DNA of 64,000 nt from Massilia sp. Root133 (GTDB lineage: Bacteria > Pseudomonadota > Gammaproteobacteria > Burkholderiales > Burkholderiaceae_D). The number at the start of each line of letters is the position of its first letter. The stretch's first letter is position 1. This document shows positions 35,204 through 44,106 of this stretch, one piece after another. Under the pieces are notes generated by a model. That model made no database searches, was not told where the DNA came from, and saw nothing but the letters and a program-made list of their open reading frames with translations. The stretch lies in assembly GCF_001426525.1 (NCBI RefSeq), contig NZ_LMEW01000005.1, forward strand, positions 229,270-293,269. Reading direction: 5' to 3'. The translations under genes and the position numbers were made by a program.

Positions 35204-36499
35204 TCAGCGCTCGAACGCGCCCAGGTCCGGCGCCTTGCCGCGCCAGGGCAGGCCCACGTCGACGCCGCGGTCGATGACGGCGCTGGCGGCAGACGGGTGG
35301 AACATGGGTAAGTCCGGCAGGCTGCCGTCCGGCTTGCGCGGCGCGTCCCAACCGGTGGGCGCCACGCTGTCGAAGTCGGACGGCTTCAACGCAAGGTGCA
35401 GATCCCAGGAGTTGGCCGCGCTGTCCGCGCCTTCCACCTTCAGCGCCGCACCCGCCGGGTAGGCGAGGTTGTTGCGCAGGGTGCCCAGGTAGACGGGACC
35501 GCCGTCAGGGGCCACGCCGAGCATATTGTAATCGATAACATTTCCAAAAGCGGTATTGCCGAAGAAGTCCAGCGCGATGGGATGATGGTTGGCATAAAAT
35601 CCCGACACCTTGTTGTCGAAGGCGACGGAAAACCGCACGACGTGCTTCGCGCCGTTCGCCACATATTTGCCGCCGTAGCCGCCCGCCTTGATGCCGTTGC
35701 CGTTCCCCGCCGCGAGCGGCGTGTGCGTGCCCGGCAGGTAGCCGTGCTGCCACGCCCACGAGTATTCGATGGTCACCGGCGAGTACGCGTTGATCAGGTC
35801 GAAGCCGTCGTCCGTGTTCGCCCACGCGCGGCACCCGCGGAACACGTTGCCCGGATGGCCTGCGCTCACGTGGGCGCCGAAGCCGTCCGCGCTCTGGCCC
35901 GCGCCGTTCGATGTGTACGGATCGTAGTTGTGGTGCGAATCGCTGTTCAGCACGAGGTTCCAGCCGCCGTCCTTGATGAACAGGCCCGGGCCCATGTTGT
36001 GGTGCAGGTTCAGCTGCTCGAACACGTCGTGGTTCGCATCGATCCACACGCCCCACGATTCGTGGTTCAGGCGGTTGTCCGGCTGCTGCGGCGCGCCCGT
36101 GATCTCCAGGCCTTTCAGGTGGATCCAGTCGGCGACGACTTCGATGCCCTTGACGCGGCAATCGTCCTTCATGCCAGAGAAGTCGAACACCGGCGTCTCG
36201 CCCGGATACGCCCAGTAGCGGATCGGCTGCTGTTCCGTGCCGCTCTTGTCGAGGACGATGGCGGACACGGTCGCGCGGCGCGACGCGCATGCCGCCGTGG
36301 CCTTCGTGTAGGCGTAGCGGCCGCCGCGGAAATACACGGTGTCGCCCGGCTGCGCCACGGCCTGCGCGTGCGCGAACGATTGCCATGGGGCGGCCAGGGT
36401 GCCGGCCGCGGTGTCGCTGCCGGTCGGTGCCACGTACCAGGTCGCGGCGGATGCGTGCCCGGCGACGCAGGCCGCGGCAATCACGAGGAAACGATGCAT
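35204..36499 (-). CDS. Secreted right-handed beta-helix lyase, PL9-like
   Basis: A 431-residue protein with signal peptide (HASAATWYV). It begins TWYVAPTGSDTAAGTLAAPWQSFAHAQAVAQPGDTVYFRGG, then beta-helix turns NHESWGVWIDANHDVFEQLNLHHNMGPGLFI, SADGFGAHVSAGHPGNVFRGCRAWANTDDGFDLINA and GNGNGIKAGGYG. The GFDL and NGIKAGG segments match the calcium-binding and catalytic-lysine regions of PL9 lyases. PL9 enzymes cut polygalacturonate or RG-I backbones. ATG 36499 has TAGGAG. It follows the PL26-like gene by 9 bp. PL9 is preferred, but other beta-helix families cannot be excluded. Confidence 0.82.
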   Translation of the reverse strand: MHRFLVIAAACVAGHASAATWYVAPTGSDTAAGTLAAPWQSFAHAQAVAQPGDTVYFRGGRYAYTKATAACASRRATVSAIVLDKSGTEQQPIRYWAYPGETPVFDFSGMKDDCRVKGIEVVADWIHLKGLEITGAPQQPDNRLNHESWGVWIDANHDVFEQLNLHHNMGPGLFIKDGGWNLVLNSDSHHNYDPYTSNGAGQSADGFGAHVSAGHPGNVFRGCRAWANTDDGFDLINAYSPVTIEYSWAWQHGYLPGTHTPLAAGNGNGIKAGGYGGKYVANGAKHVVRFSVAFDNKVSGFYANHHPIALDFFGNTAFGNVIDYNMLGVAPDGGPVYLGTLRNNLAYPAGAALKVEGADSAANSWDLHLALKPSDFDSVAPTGWDAPRKPDGSLPDLPMFHPSAASAVIDRGVDVGLPWRGKAPDLGAFER

Positions 36500-36508
36500 G
36501 CGGCTCTC

Positions 36509-39187
36509 CTAAGTGCGGGGCAGCGCGGCGCCGATCAGCGCCAGGTTCTGGATGGCGGCGAGGCCCCATTGCGCCGTCTCGTTCGTGCTCACCCACGGCA
36601 CTTCGTCGACGGGATTCAGCACGTCCGGCCCGGCCACGCGGACCGTGCGGAACGGCCGCTGCCTGCCTTCGCCCGCGAACTCCTGCCACGCGCGCCGCGC
36701 CAGCCGGGGGTCCTTGCGCTTCCAGGCCGCGTACGCGGTCAGGCGCGAGTGGCCGACATACAGCGCGTGCGTGGCCCCGTGCGGCGCGCCGAGGCGGCGG
36801 CGCTGCTCGTCGACCGGCGCGTTGAACAGTTCGCAGTAGTCGAGCCATGCGCGTTCGAAGGCCGTGTCGCCCGTCAGGCGTATCAGCTCGTCGAAGATCT
36901 CGACGGCGCCGAACACGGCGTTCAGGTGCAGGGCCTTCACGTCGTTGCCGATCATGTTGTGCAGCCGGCCCGTGTCCGGCTCGTAGCCCATGCGGTCGCC
37001 GTTGAAGAAGCCGTGCGGCATGGCGGCGATGTCGCGCATGCCGGTGACGATCTTGTCGCGGTAGCGCGCGCTGCCGGTGCGCTCCCACTCGGTCAGCCAG
37101 TTCGCCACGAGCGACGCCCAGTCCGTGCCGAAGCTGATCCGCGCCGGGTACGGCCCCTTGGGCGGCTGGTTCGCGAGCTTGCGGACCGGATCGACGTCGT
37201 CCAGCCTGCGGTCCGCATCGAGGACCTCGCGCATGATGTCGCCGGTGCGTTCGTCGCCCGTCAGGTAGTAATAAAACCGCCGGTAGACGGCCGTGCTGAT
37301 GCGCACCTGCTTGGCGCTGCAGCCCCAATGCTGCACGTTGTGGCGCGAGCCGAGCCCCGCGAAACGGCCCAGGTGGTACGTGTCGACTTCGCTCGTGTGC
37401 CGCACCATCGCCTCGCCCATGCGGAAGATGTCGGCGCGGCCCGTGCGCAGGAACGAATACCACAGCCACAGGTCGGGCGACAGTTCCGAATTGTCCCACG
37501 CGAAGCCGCCCACGTCGTAGCGCCAGTCGTGGCGGTCGGCGTCGTAGGTGTGGCGGATGTCGCCGTAGTCCCAGAAGCCGTACCAGCGGCGCTGCTCGAC
37601 TTCCTTGCGGTAGAAATCGAAGCGCGCGTCCAGCTGGTCTTCGATCGCAGCTCGCGCCGGCGTGCTGCGGTCCGGCAGCGACCACAGGGTGCCGAACACC
37701 TGCGTCGCGAGGATGTGCGCGGGTGCGGGCACGAGCTGCGGCGGCGTCTGCACCGCCTGCGCGATCTCCACCAGGCGGGCGCGCGGCGGCGTCGCCTCGA
37801 ACGCCCACAGCGTGATCTCGCTGCTGCGCGCGACGCCGACCGGCGTGCCGAAGCCTTTCTCGTAATCCTCGTACGTGATCTCCAGGCCCTGCAGCTCCTC
37901 GGCATGCGTGTCCATGCCCATGCCGTCGTGGTAGAAACGCAGGTCCATCGCGGGCGCGTCCGGGGACCACATCCAGACCGTGGCGCGCGCCGCGTCCGTG
38001 TGGGCGTCGCGGATGTCCAGCTGCGTCGGGTGGCGCTGCCAGAAATCGCGCAGGCCGAAGGCCATGCCGCCGGACACGCCCCCCACATAGCCGGTACCGG
38101 GCGCGCGCCGGCCCCAGGCCGAATCGACCCAGCCGCACCCGGCCTTCGTGCGCTTGCGGATGCGGAAGCTGTCGGCCGACAGCTGCGCCAGCGACACGTC
38201 GCCCCACGCCGGCACGAGGTGCAGCAGCGGCGCGACCTTGTCGGCCACGGGCGGGCAGCGTTCGCCCGCGAGTTGGGCGCGGCGCACGTCGGCGCCCGGG
38301 TCGCGCCGCAGGCCGGTCAGGTTGCGCACGCCCTCGGCCCACAGGCCGCCGTCCTCGCCGGCGAAGCGCACGTGGCGGTCGTGCAGCGCGTCGCGCAGCG
38401 GCACGTCGAACGTGAGGCCGATGCCGCGGATGAAGTCTTGCCGCTCGTCGCCGTCGAACACGAACGTGTGCATGATGCGGATCGACTCGGCGCCCGCGTA
38501 CAGGTACAGACGGACGGTGAACGGGAGCCAGGCGCGGGTCTTGTCGCGGTGCCTGCCTTCCAGCCTGATCACGCTGCGCACCGGGCCTTCCTGCTCCAAG
38601 GTCACTTGCTCGACTTCGCTCACGAATTCGGTACGGCGCGTACTGCCTTCCGGCTGGTCGTCGCGCAGCGCGACGAGGCGGACGTCGCGCGCGATGTCGC
38701 GGCCGGCGCGGCGGATGGCCGTCACGAGCACGGGGCCGCGTGACGGCACGGCGCATTCGACGACGCCCGTGCTTGCGACCAAGCCCCCGGCCGCGCGGCG
38801 CACGGTGACGGCCTGTTGCGCGCGGGCGCGCGGCGCGCCCGGACGCACGCGCAGGGCGGTGTCGGGGCGGACGCTCGCGCCGAGCGCGTGGGCCGTCCAT
38901 TTCAGCGAGCCGTCCGGCCAGACCGCCAGCGGCCAGCTTTGCGCGGGCACGTCGCCGGACGCGCCGTCGACGACGAATTGCTGGTCCTTGCGGACGGCGC
39001 CGCGCGGCCACGGCACGCCGAATGTCGTGCCGGCGCTGAACGCGGGTGCGCCTTCCAGCCAGCCCAGCGCCGCCCCGTCGGGTGGCTGCGCCGGCGTGGC
39101 CGCCGCCCGCGCCGTCCCGCCCAGCGGCAGTGCCGTGGCCACCGAGGTGACGCGTGCGGTGGCGCGGAAGAAGTCGCGGCGGTCCAT
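36509..39187 (-). CDS. Exo-rhamnogalacturonan lyase-like protein (PL26, PcRGLX/YetA), Tat-exported
   Basis: An 892-residue protein with a Tat signal (MDRRDFFRATARV) and Ala-rich h-region. The order is an N-terminal RIFT-type barrel (about 45-240: TFGVPWPRGAVRKDQQFVVD), a central beta-sandwich (240-480) and a C-terminal (alpha/alpha) toroid (480-890: RRWYGFWDYGDIRHTYD, GGFAWDNSELSPDLWLWYSFL). This layout is that of PcRGLX and YetA, which cleave the RG-I backbone from the end. Motifs MLHVVP-like and DYGDIRH support it. It overlaps the DUF4861 stop by one base (TGATG). Catalytic activity not proven here. Confidence 0.88.
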   Translation of the reverse strand: MDRRDFFRATARVTSVATALPLGGTARAAATPAQPPDGAALGWLEGAPAFSAGTTFGVPWPRGAVRKDQQFVVDGASGDVPAQSWPLAVWPDGSLKWTAHALGASVRPDTALRVRPGAPRARAQQAVTVRRAAGGLVASTGVVECAVPSRGPVLVTAIRRAGRDIARDVRLVALRDDQPEGSTRRTEFVSEVEQVTLEQEGPVRSVIRLEGRHRDKTRAWLPFTVRLYLYAGAESIRIMHTFVFDGDERQDFIRGIGLTFDVPLRDALHDRHVRFAGEDGGLWAEGVRNLTGLRRDPGADVRRAQLAGERCPPVADKVAPLLHLVPAWGDVSLAQLSADSFRIRKRTKAGCGWVDSAWGRRAPGTGYVGGVSGGMAFGLRDFWQRHPTQLDIRDAHTDAARATVWMWSPDAPAMDLRFYHDGMGMDTHAEELQGLEITYEDYEKGFGTPVGVARSSEITLWAFEATPPRARLVEIAQAVQTPPQLVPAPAHILATQVFGTLWSLPDRSTPARAAIEDQLDARFDFYRKEVEQRRWYGFWDYGDIRHTYDADRHDWRYDVGGFAWDNSELSPDLWLWYSFLRTGRADIFRMGEAMVRHTSEVDTYHLGRFAGLGSRHNVQHWGCSAKQVRISTAVYRRFYYYLTGDERTGDIMREVLDADRRLDDVDPVRKLANQPPKGPYPARISFGTDWASLVANWLTEWERTGSARYRDKIVTGMRDIAAMPHGFFNGDRMGYEPDTGRLHNMIGNDVKALHLNAVFGAVEIFDELIRLTGDTAFERAWLDYCELFNAPVDEQRRRLGAPHGATHALYVGHSRLTAYAAWKRKDPRLARRAWQEFAGEGRQRPFRTVRVAGPDVLNPVDEVPWVSTNETAQWGLAAIQNLALIGAALPRT

Positions 39188-40401
39188 CAGCGCGCCGACA
39201 GGCTCACGCGCACGGGCGCGGCCACGCGCGCCGCTTCATCCGTCACGGTGCGCTGCCACTGTTCGCGCGAGGTGATTCCGCCGGCGCGCGTCCACGCGGC
39301 GCCCACGTAATAGCGCAGCGGCTGGCCGGACGTCACCGGCGCCAGCATGAACGCGTTGCGCGCATCGGCGCCGAAGGCGGGGGTGCCGGCGGACGGCAGG
39401 ATCACGGCCACGCCGAAATCGCCGCTCTTCTTCTGCGCGACCCACTGGACGAGGGCTTTCGATTTAGCGTCTTCCGTGAACGTGGACTTGGCGTCCTCGC
39501 CCTTGTCGGCCGGTTCCTTGTTCAGGCCCACGGCCGCCTGCAGCGGACCGGTGCCCGCGAACGTGAAGGTGCTGTCGATGCGGTCGAAGTAATGGCCCGC
39601 GTCCACCGTGAAGCGCTTGACCTCGGCCACCTTCGTGCCGGCCGCGTCCCAGCCGTCGTAGGTCAGTTCGAAGATCGCGCGCACGGGGCCGTTGGCCAGC
39701 ACTTTCCAGTGCGTGAAGTTGATGCCCGAGACCAGCTTGCCGCCGGCCCAGATGCCCGTGCCGCCGGCGCCCAGTGTCGTGCCGACGTTGTACATGTCGA
39801 TGCCTTCGCCCTCGTCGTGGTGGTAGTGGTCGTGGCCGATGTTGTACCAGCGGTCGACGATCGGGTACGGGACCCGCTTGAACCAGATATCGAGGCCGCT
39901 CGTCTTCAGGACTTCCTTGTCGGCGCCGGCGGGCGCCGGGGCGGCGAGGGCGGGGCCGTAGGTGCGGTGCGCCACCTTGTCGTTCTCCCACGCGAAGTCG
40001 TCGAGGCGTTCCGGCACGATGCGGGCCCAGACCTTGGTGGGGAACGGGGGCACCACGGCGTCCGTCTTTTCGACCGTGAACGTGGCGCGCTTCTCGCCCG
40101 GCGCGAAGTCGTGCTGGAACAGCAGTTCGCCGTACGCGACCCCGTTCTTCTGCGGATCCTTCGCTTCCGGCGCCACGTTCGTCACCTGGTGCGGCAGCAC
40201 CCGGCCGGCCGCGTCCTTCACGACGATGTGCTGGATGCCGGCATGCGGCAGCGCGTCGTTGACGCTCTTCCACGGGATGGCGATGGTTTCCGCCGGCCGG
40301 GCGATGGCGAGATCGTGGGTGACGGTGACGGTGAGGCGCTCCGCCGCGTGGGCAGTGGTGGCGAGGGCGGTGAGGGCGAACAGCGGCAGGGAGAGTTTCA
40401 T
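39187..40401 (-). CDS. Secreted DUF4861-domain protein
   Basis: A 404-residue periplasmic protein with signal peptide (TTAHA). The DUF4861 domain spans almost all the rest: LTVTVTHDLAIARPAETIAIPWKS, VLPHQVTN, VPERLDDFAWENDKVAHRTYGPAL, DIWFKRVPYPIVDRWY, HDHYHHDEGEGIDMYNVGTTLGAGGTGIW and YDGWDAAGTKVAEVKRFTVDAGHYFDRIDSTF. The family is frequent in pectin-use loci but has no activity I can name with certainty. The conserved His, Asp and Glu residues in HYHHDEGEG would suit a catalytic or metal site. First gene of the second RG-I operon, 1-bp overlap with the PL26 gene. No clear ribosome site before ATG 40401. Confidence 0.85.
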   Translation of the reverse strand: MKLSLPLFALTALATTAHAAERLTVTVTHDLAIARPAETIAIPWKSVNDALPHAGIQHIVVKDAAGRVLPHQVTNVAPEAKDPQKNGVAYGELLFQHDFAPGEKRATFTVEKTDAVVPPFPTKVWARIVPERLDDFAWENDKVAHRTYGPALAAPAPAGADKEVLKTSGLDIWFKRVPYPIVDRWYNIGHDHYHHDEGEGIDMYNVGTTLGAGGTGIWAGGKLVSGINFTHWKVLANGPVRAIFELTYDGWDAAGTKVAEVKRFTVDAGHYFDRIDSTFTFAGTGPLQAAVGLNKEPADKGEDAKSTFTEDAKSKALVQWVAQKKSGDFGVAVILPSAGTPAFGADARNAFMLAPVTSGQPLRYYVGAAWTRAGGITSREQWQRTVTDEAARVAAPVRVSLSAR

Positions 40402-40686
40402 CGTTCGTGGCGGCGTAAGGGTCCAGTGGGAATATGCCCGTCGAGTATCGATTCGGCGGCTCCCGGGTGTCAACTTACGGGCGGTGACGGGCGCCATTCA
40501 ATCAGCGCGTTGAGCGATGGTCTTTACGCGCATGACCCGCAAAGCCAGTGTTTTGGCTCGCAAGGACAAGGCGCCGGGCCGTGGAATGCGCGGGCTTTCC
40601 ATTACTCTAATGGAGCTTGACGTTCATGCAACGTGAACGGGGCAGGGGAGACACTTATATCGGTCGGAAAGACCGGAAGGGCAAAC
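40402..40686. other. 285-bp intergenic region, no gene seen
   Basis: Divergent region between the DUF4861 operon and the methyltransferase. It has a small GGTCGGAAAGACCGG hairpin near 40660-40675, and must hold both promoters; I see no gene or known motif in it. Confidence 0.6.
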
Positions 40687-41337
40687 ATGAGAGACAAGTA
40701 CAAGCTCGTAGGGCCGATCTACGACTGGCTCAGCGCGTTCTACAGCGGCAAATCGATCCACCGCTGCAAGGTCGCCATGCTCGACAAACTGCGTCCGGGC
40801 GACAGGGTGCTGTTCGCCGGCGTCGGCCACGGCCGCGACGCGGTCCACGCCGCGCGGCTCGGCGCCGACGTCACGGTGGTCGATTTGTCGGCCACCATGC
40901 TGAAGAAATTCCAGGCCAATCTCGAACGCGAAGGCATCGTCGACGTGCGCATCCGCCAGGTGCACAGCGACATCATGCTGGTCGAGGAATTCGAGCAGTA
41001 CGACATGGTCGTCGCGAACTTCTTCCTGAACGTGTTCGAGCAGGACATGATGCTGCGCGTGCTCGCGCACCTGATCCGCCTGGGGCGCCCGGGCGCCCAT
41101 ATCGTCGTCGGCGATTTCTCGTTCCCGACCGGGAACGTGTTCAGCCGCGTCGTCAAGACCCTGTACTGGTACGGGGCCGTCGGCTTCTTCTGGCTATTCG
41201 CCGGGAACGCCTTCCACAACATCTACAACTATCCGGAGTGGATGAAGAAGTTCGGCCTGCAGGTCGGCGAACAGAAGCACTACAAGCTGCTGCTGCTCGA
41301 CTGTTATTGGTCGGTCATCGGGCAGAAACCGGCCTGA
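40687..41337 (+). CDS. Class I SAM-dependent methyltransferase (UbiE-like)
   Basis: A 216-residue cytoplasmic methyltransferase. SAM motif I is VLFAGVGHGRDAVHAARLGADVTVVDLS (about 40-67); the GxGxG has G-V-G-H-G. A post-motif segment YDMVVANFFLNVFEQDMMLRVLAHLIRLGRPGAHIVVGDFS follows. The C-terminal part has two hydrophobic segments (TLYWYGAVGFFWLFAG) suggesting membrane contact, as for lipid or quinone methyltransferases. ATG 40687 has GGAAGG 8 bp upstream. It is 118 bp upstream of the DUF2156 gene, with a hairpin repeat between. Substrate unknown. Confidence 0.82.
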   Translation: MRDKYKLVGPIYDWLSAFYSGKSIHRCKVAMLDKLRPGDRVLFAGVGHGRDAVHAARLGADVTVVDLSATMLKKFQANLEREGIVDVRIRQVHSDIMLVEEFEQYDMVVANFFLNVFEQDMMLRVLAHLIRLGRPGAHIVVGDFSFPTGNVFSRVVKTLYWYGAVGFFWLFAGNAFHNIYNYPEWMKKFGLQVGEQKHYKLLLLDCYWSVIGQKPA

Positions 41338-41346
41338 GACCCAACG

Positions 41347-41429
41347 CCGTCGTCCCCCGCGAAAGCGGGGATCCATGCTGAGCTGAACAGGACGCTCAGT
41401 ATGGGTTCCCGCGTGCGCGGGAACGACGG
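41347..41429. repeat. Intergenic hairpin repeat, copy 5
   Basis: 83 bp, the closest match to copy 1: left arm CCGTCGTCCCCCGCG to ATGCTGAGC, spacer, right arm GCTCAGTATGGG to GCGCGGGAACGACGG. It lies between the methyltransferase stop and the DUF2156 start. Confidence 0.85.
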
Positions 41430-41455
41430 GTGCCTGCAATCCAACCGGAGCCCAC

Positions 41456-42463
41456 ATGAGCCAACACGCTGTCGCGCTGGAGCGGCACATCGCCGCCGAC
41501 CTGTCCCATCACGATACGGCCAGGCGTGCCGCCGTCCTGCGCCAATACGGCGGTCACGCGCTGTCGTTCTGCACCATGCAGCCGGGCATGTCGTATTTCG
41601 ACGTGCCCGGCGTCGGCTACATCGCCTTCGCAAAATACTGGGGCATGCGCTTCGCGCTGGGCGAGCCCGTGTGCCCGCCGCACCTGCGCGACGCGATGCT
41701 CACCGCCTTCGTCGGCCGCTATCCCGACGCCGTCTTCGTCCAGGTGGGCAAGGGCGTCGTCGACCACCTGCATGCCCGCCACGGCTATTACGGCACGCAG
41801 TTCGGCAGCGAGTCGCGCCTGGACCTCGCCACGTTCTCGCTGCGCGGCGCGCGCAAGCAGGTCATCCGCACGGCCATCAACGCCGCCCGCGCGGACGGCA
41901 TCGAGATCCGCGAGGGCGGCTTCGACCATGACGTGCGCCGCATCTCCGACGCGTGGCTCCGTACGCGCCGCTGCAAGAACAACGAGATCCGCTTCCTGAT
42001 CCGGCCGATGATCGTCGACTACCGCGAAGGCACGCGTTACTTCTACGCCTACCGCGGCATCGACGCCGTCGGCTTCGTGTTCTTCGATCCGCTGTACCGC
42101 GACGGCCGCCTGGCCGGCTACGTGCCGAACATCTCGCGCTCGTCCGCCAACTTCCGGCAAGGCCTGTGGTATGCGCTGATGGCGTACGCGATCGCGCGCT
42201 TCCAGGAAGAAGGCGTGCCGTGCGTGGACCTGGGCCTGACGCCGCTGATGCTGGCCGGCGACGTCGAGCCGCAGGAATCGCGCGTGCTGCGCGCCACGTT
42301 GTCCGTGATCCGCGAGCGGATGGACTTCCTCTACAACTTCAAGGGGCTGGAATTCGCCAAGTCGCGCTTCCAGGGGCAGGTCGACAAGACGTATTGCTGC
42401 CACCGGAACGCGCTGCCGGCCCTCGCCATGACGGCCATGTTCCGCCTGACGCGGATCCTCTAG
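41456..42463 (+). CDS. DUF2156-domain protein (MprF C-domain-like acyl/aminoacyl transferase)
   Basis: A 335-residue soluble protein resembling the C-terminal catalytic domain of phosphatidylglycerol lysyltransferases (DUF2156, double GNAT fold). Segments: ALSFCTMQPGMSYFDVPGVGYIAFAKYWGMRFALGEPVCPP, VQVGKGVVDHLHARHGYYGTQFGSESRLDLATFSLRG, RFLIRPMIVDYREGTRYFYAYRGIDAVGFVFFDPLY and VDLGLTPLML. No membrane-flippase domain, so it may transfer an acyl or amino-acyl group to a soluble or membrane-surface acceptor. ATG 41456 has CCGGAG. The fatty-acyl reductase gene follows after 15 bp. Function is inferred by domain only. Confidence 0.8.
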   Translation: MSQHAVALERHIAADLSHHDTARRAAVLRQYGGHALSFCTMQPGMSYFDVPGVGYIAFAKYWGMRFALGEPVCPPHLRDAMLTAFVGRYPDAVFVQVGKGVVDHLHARHGYYGTQFGSESRLDLATFSLRGARKQVIRTAINAARADGIEIREGGFDHDVRRISDAWLRTRRCKNNEIRFLIRPMIVDYREGTRYFYAYRGIDAVGFVFFDPLYRDGRLAGYVPNISRSSANFRQGLWYALMAYAIARFQEEGVPCVDLGLTPLMLAGDVEPQESRVLRATLSVIRERMDFLYNFKGLEFAKSRFQGQVDKTYCCHRNALPALAMTAMFRLTRIL

Positions 42464-42478
42464 GCCACGGAGAGACCC

Positions 42479-44077
42479 ATGACGACCACCATCAACGAGG
42501 CAGCCGACGGGCTGCCGGACGTGCGCGACGCCTTTGCCGGCAAGCGCATCCTGCTCACGGGCGCGACGGGTTTCGTCGCCAAGGTCCTGCTGGAAAAGCT
42601 GATCCGCACCGTGCCCGACGTCGGGCGCATCGTGCTGCTGATCCGCGCAGGCAGCCACGGCGATGCCCGCGCGCGCTTCGAGCGCGAGGTCGCGGCTTCG
42701 TCCGTGTTCGACCACCTGCGCGCCGTGCGTCCCGCCTGGCTGGAACGCTTTCTCGCCGAGCGGGTGGACTGCGTGACGGGCGAGATCACGGCGCCCGGCT
42801 TCGGCTTCGCGCCCGCGCGCTGCGCCGAGCTGGCGCGCGGCGTGGACGTGGTCGTGAACGCGGCCGCCAGCGTCGACTTCCGCGAACCCCTCGACGAAGC
42901 GCTCGCCATCAATACGCTGAGCCTGCGCCACGTGACGGCGTTCGCGCGGGTGGCGAGCGCGCCGCTCGTGCACGTGTCGACCTGCTATGTGAACGGCCAC
43001 AACCGCGGCGAGATGCGCGAGGACGTCGTCGCGCCGGCAGGCAGCGCACGCGACGGCATCCCGCGCCATCGCGACGGCTGGTACGACGTCGATGCGCTGA
43101 TCGCTTCCCTGCAGCGCAAGATCGAGCGGGTGCGGGCGAAGGCGGACGGCGCGGATCCGGAACGGCTGCGCCGGCGCCTGACGGACCTCGGCATCGCCCA
43201 GGCCCAGCGCCACGGCTGGAACGACACCTACACGTTCACCAAGTGGCTCGGCGAGCAGGTCGCCCTCCGCGCCATGCACGGGCATGCCTTGACGATCGTG
43301 CGGCCGTCCATCATCGAAAGCACGCTGCGCGAGCCGGCGCCCGGCTGGATCGAAGGCGTGAAGGTGGCGGACGCCGTCATCCTCGCCTACGCGCGCGGCA
43401 AGACGAGCTTCTTCCCCGCGCGGCGCGAAGGCATCATCGACGTCATCCCCGTCGACCTCGTGGCGAACGCCATCGTGCTGGCGGGTGCGGAGGCGCTGTC
43501 CGCCGGGCCGGGACGGCGCATCTATCAATGCTGCAGCGGTTCGACGAATCCGCTCGCGCTGGGTGAGCTGATCCGGCTGCTGCAGGCGGAATCCAAACGC
43601 AACTGGCGCAAGTACGACCGCCTGTTCCACGCCGAGCCGAAGCACGATTTCCGCACGGTCGGGGAGGGCACGTTCCGCTTTTTCATGGGCGCGTTCGGCA
43701 TCGGCGCGACGGCGTGGAACGGCCTGCGCCGCCTCGCGGGCGCGCCGGGTGCCCTGCACGCGCTGGACAAGCTGCGCACGACGCGCCTGCTGGCGCTGAC
43801 GTTCGCGTTCTACGCGCATCCGCGCTACCGGTTCCACAACGCCAGCCTGCTGGCCCTGGCTGCGCGCTTCGGGGAGGAGGCGCGGCGGCTGTATCCGGTG
43901 GATGCGCGCCTCGTCGACTGGGAAGACTACCTGTGCCGCATCCACATGGCGGGGCTGAACCGCTATGCGCTGCGGCGGCGGGACGCGGTGCCGGAAGAAC
44001 CGGCAGCCGCCGCTGCGGCAGCCGCTGCTGCGCCAGCCGCGGGCGTCGACCCTTTGGCGGCGCCGGCCTCGCGCTGA
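42479..44077 (+). CDS. Fatty acyl-CoA/ACP reductase (FAR, male-sterility type)
   Basis: A 532-residue NAD(P)-binding protein. The N-terminus has FAGKRILLTGATGFVAKVLLEKLIRTVPDVGRIVLLIRAG (TGxxGxxxK at about 27-35), then VNAAASVDFREPLDEALAINTLSLRH, VHVSTCYVNG, and the catalytic YTFTKWLGEQ (YxxxK) with IVRPSIIESTLREPAPGWIEG. This is the domain order of Marinobacter-type fatty acyl reductases, which form fatty aldehydes and alcohols. A male-sterility C-terminal domain follows and the last 30 residues are Ala/Pro-rich. ATG 42479 has GGAGAG. It follows the DUF2156 gene by 15 bp. Confidence 0.88.
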   Translation: MTTTINEAADGLPDVRDAFAGKRILLTGATGFVAKVLLEKLIRTVPDVGRIVLLIRAGSHGDARARFEREVAASSVFDHLRAVRPAWLERFLAERVDCVTGEITAPGFGFAPARCAELARGVDVVVNAAASVDFREPLDEALAINTLSLRHVTAFARVASAPLVHVSTCYVNGHNRGEMREDVVAPAGSARDGIPRHRDGWYDVDALIASLQRKIERVRAKADGADPERLRRRLTDLGIAQAQRHGWNDTYTFTKWLGEQVALRAMHGHALTIVRPSIIESTLREPAPGWIEGVKVADAVILAYARGKTSFFPARREGIIDVIPVDLVANAIVLAGAEALSAGPGRRIYQCCSGSTNPLALGELIRLLQAESKRNWRKYDRLFHAEPKHDFRTVGEGTFRFFMGAFGIGATAWNGLRRLAGAPGALHALDKLRTTRLLALTFAFYAHPRYRFHNASLLALAARFGEEARRLYPVDARLVDWEDYLCRIHMAGLNRYALRRRDAVPEEPAAAAAAAAAAPAAGVDPLAAPASR

Positions 44078-44089
44078 CGGGCGGCGCGG

Positions 44090-44106
44090 CAAGCCGGACC
44101 GGCTTG
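44090..44106. terminator. Possible hairpin after the reductase gene
   Basis: CAAGCCGG A CCGGCTTG, an 8-bp perfect stem 13 bp after the reductase stop, with no T-tract. Possible terminator. Confidence 0.35.

Noticed and set aside
35396..38743. A very long open frame of 1115 codons on the plus strand
   Set aside because: It is opposite the PL9 and PL26 genes; its translation is rich in Arg, Ala, Val, His and has no domain or ribosome site. Antisense frames of this size are usual in GC-rich DNA.
2897..41429. Possible CRISPR array from the repeats
   Set aside because: The repeats are far apart, palindromic and lack regular spacers; no cas gene is present.
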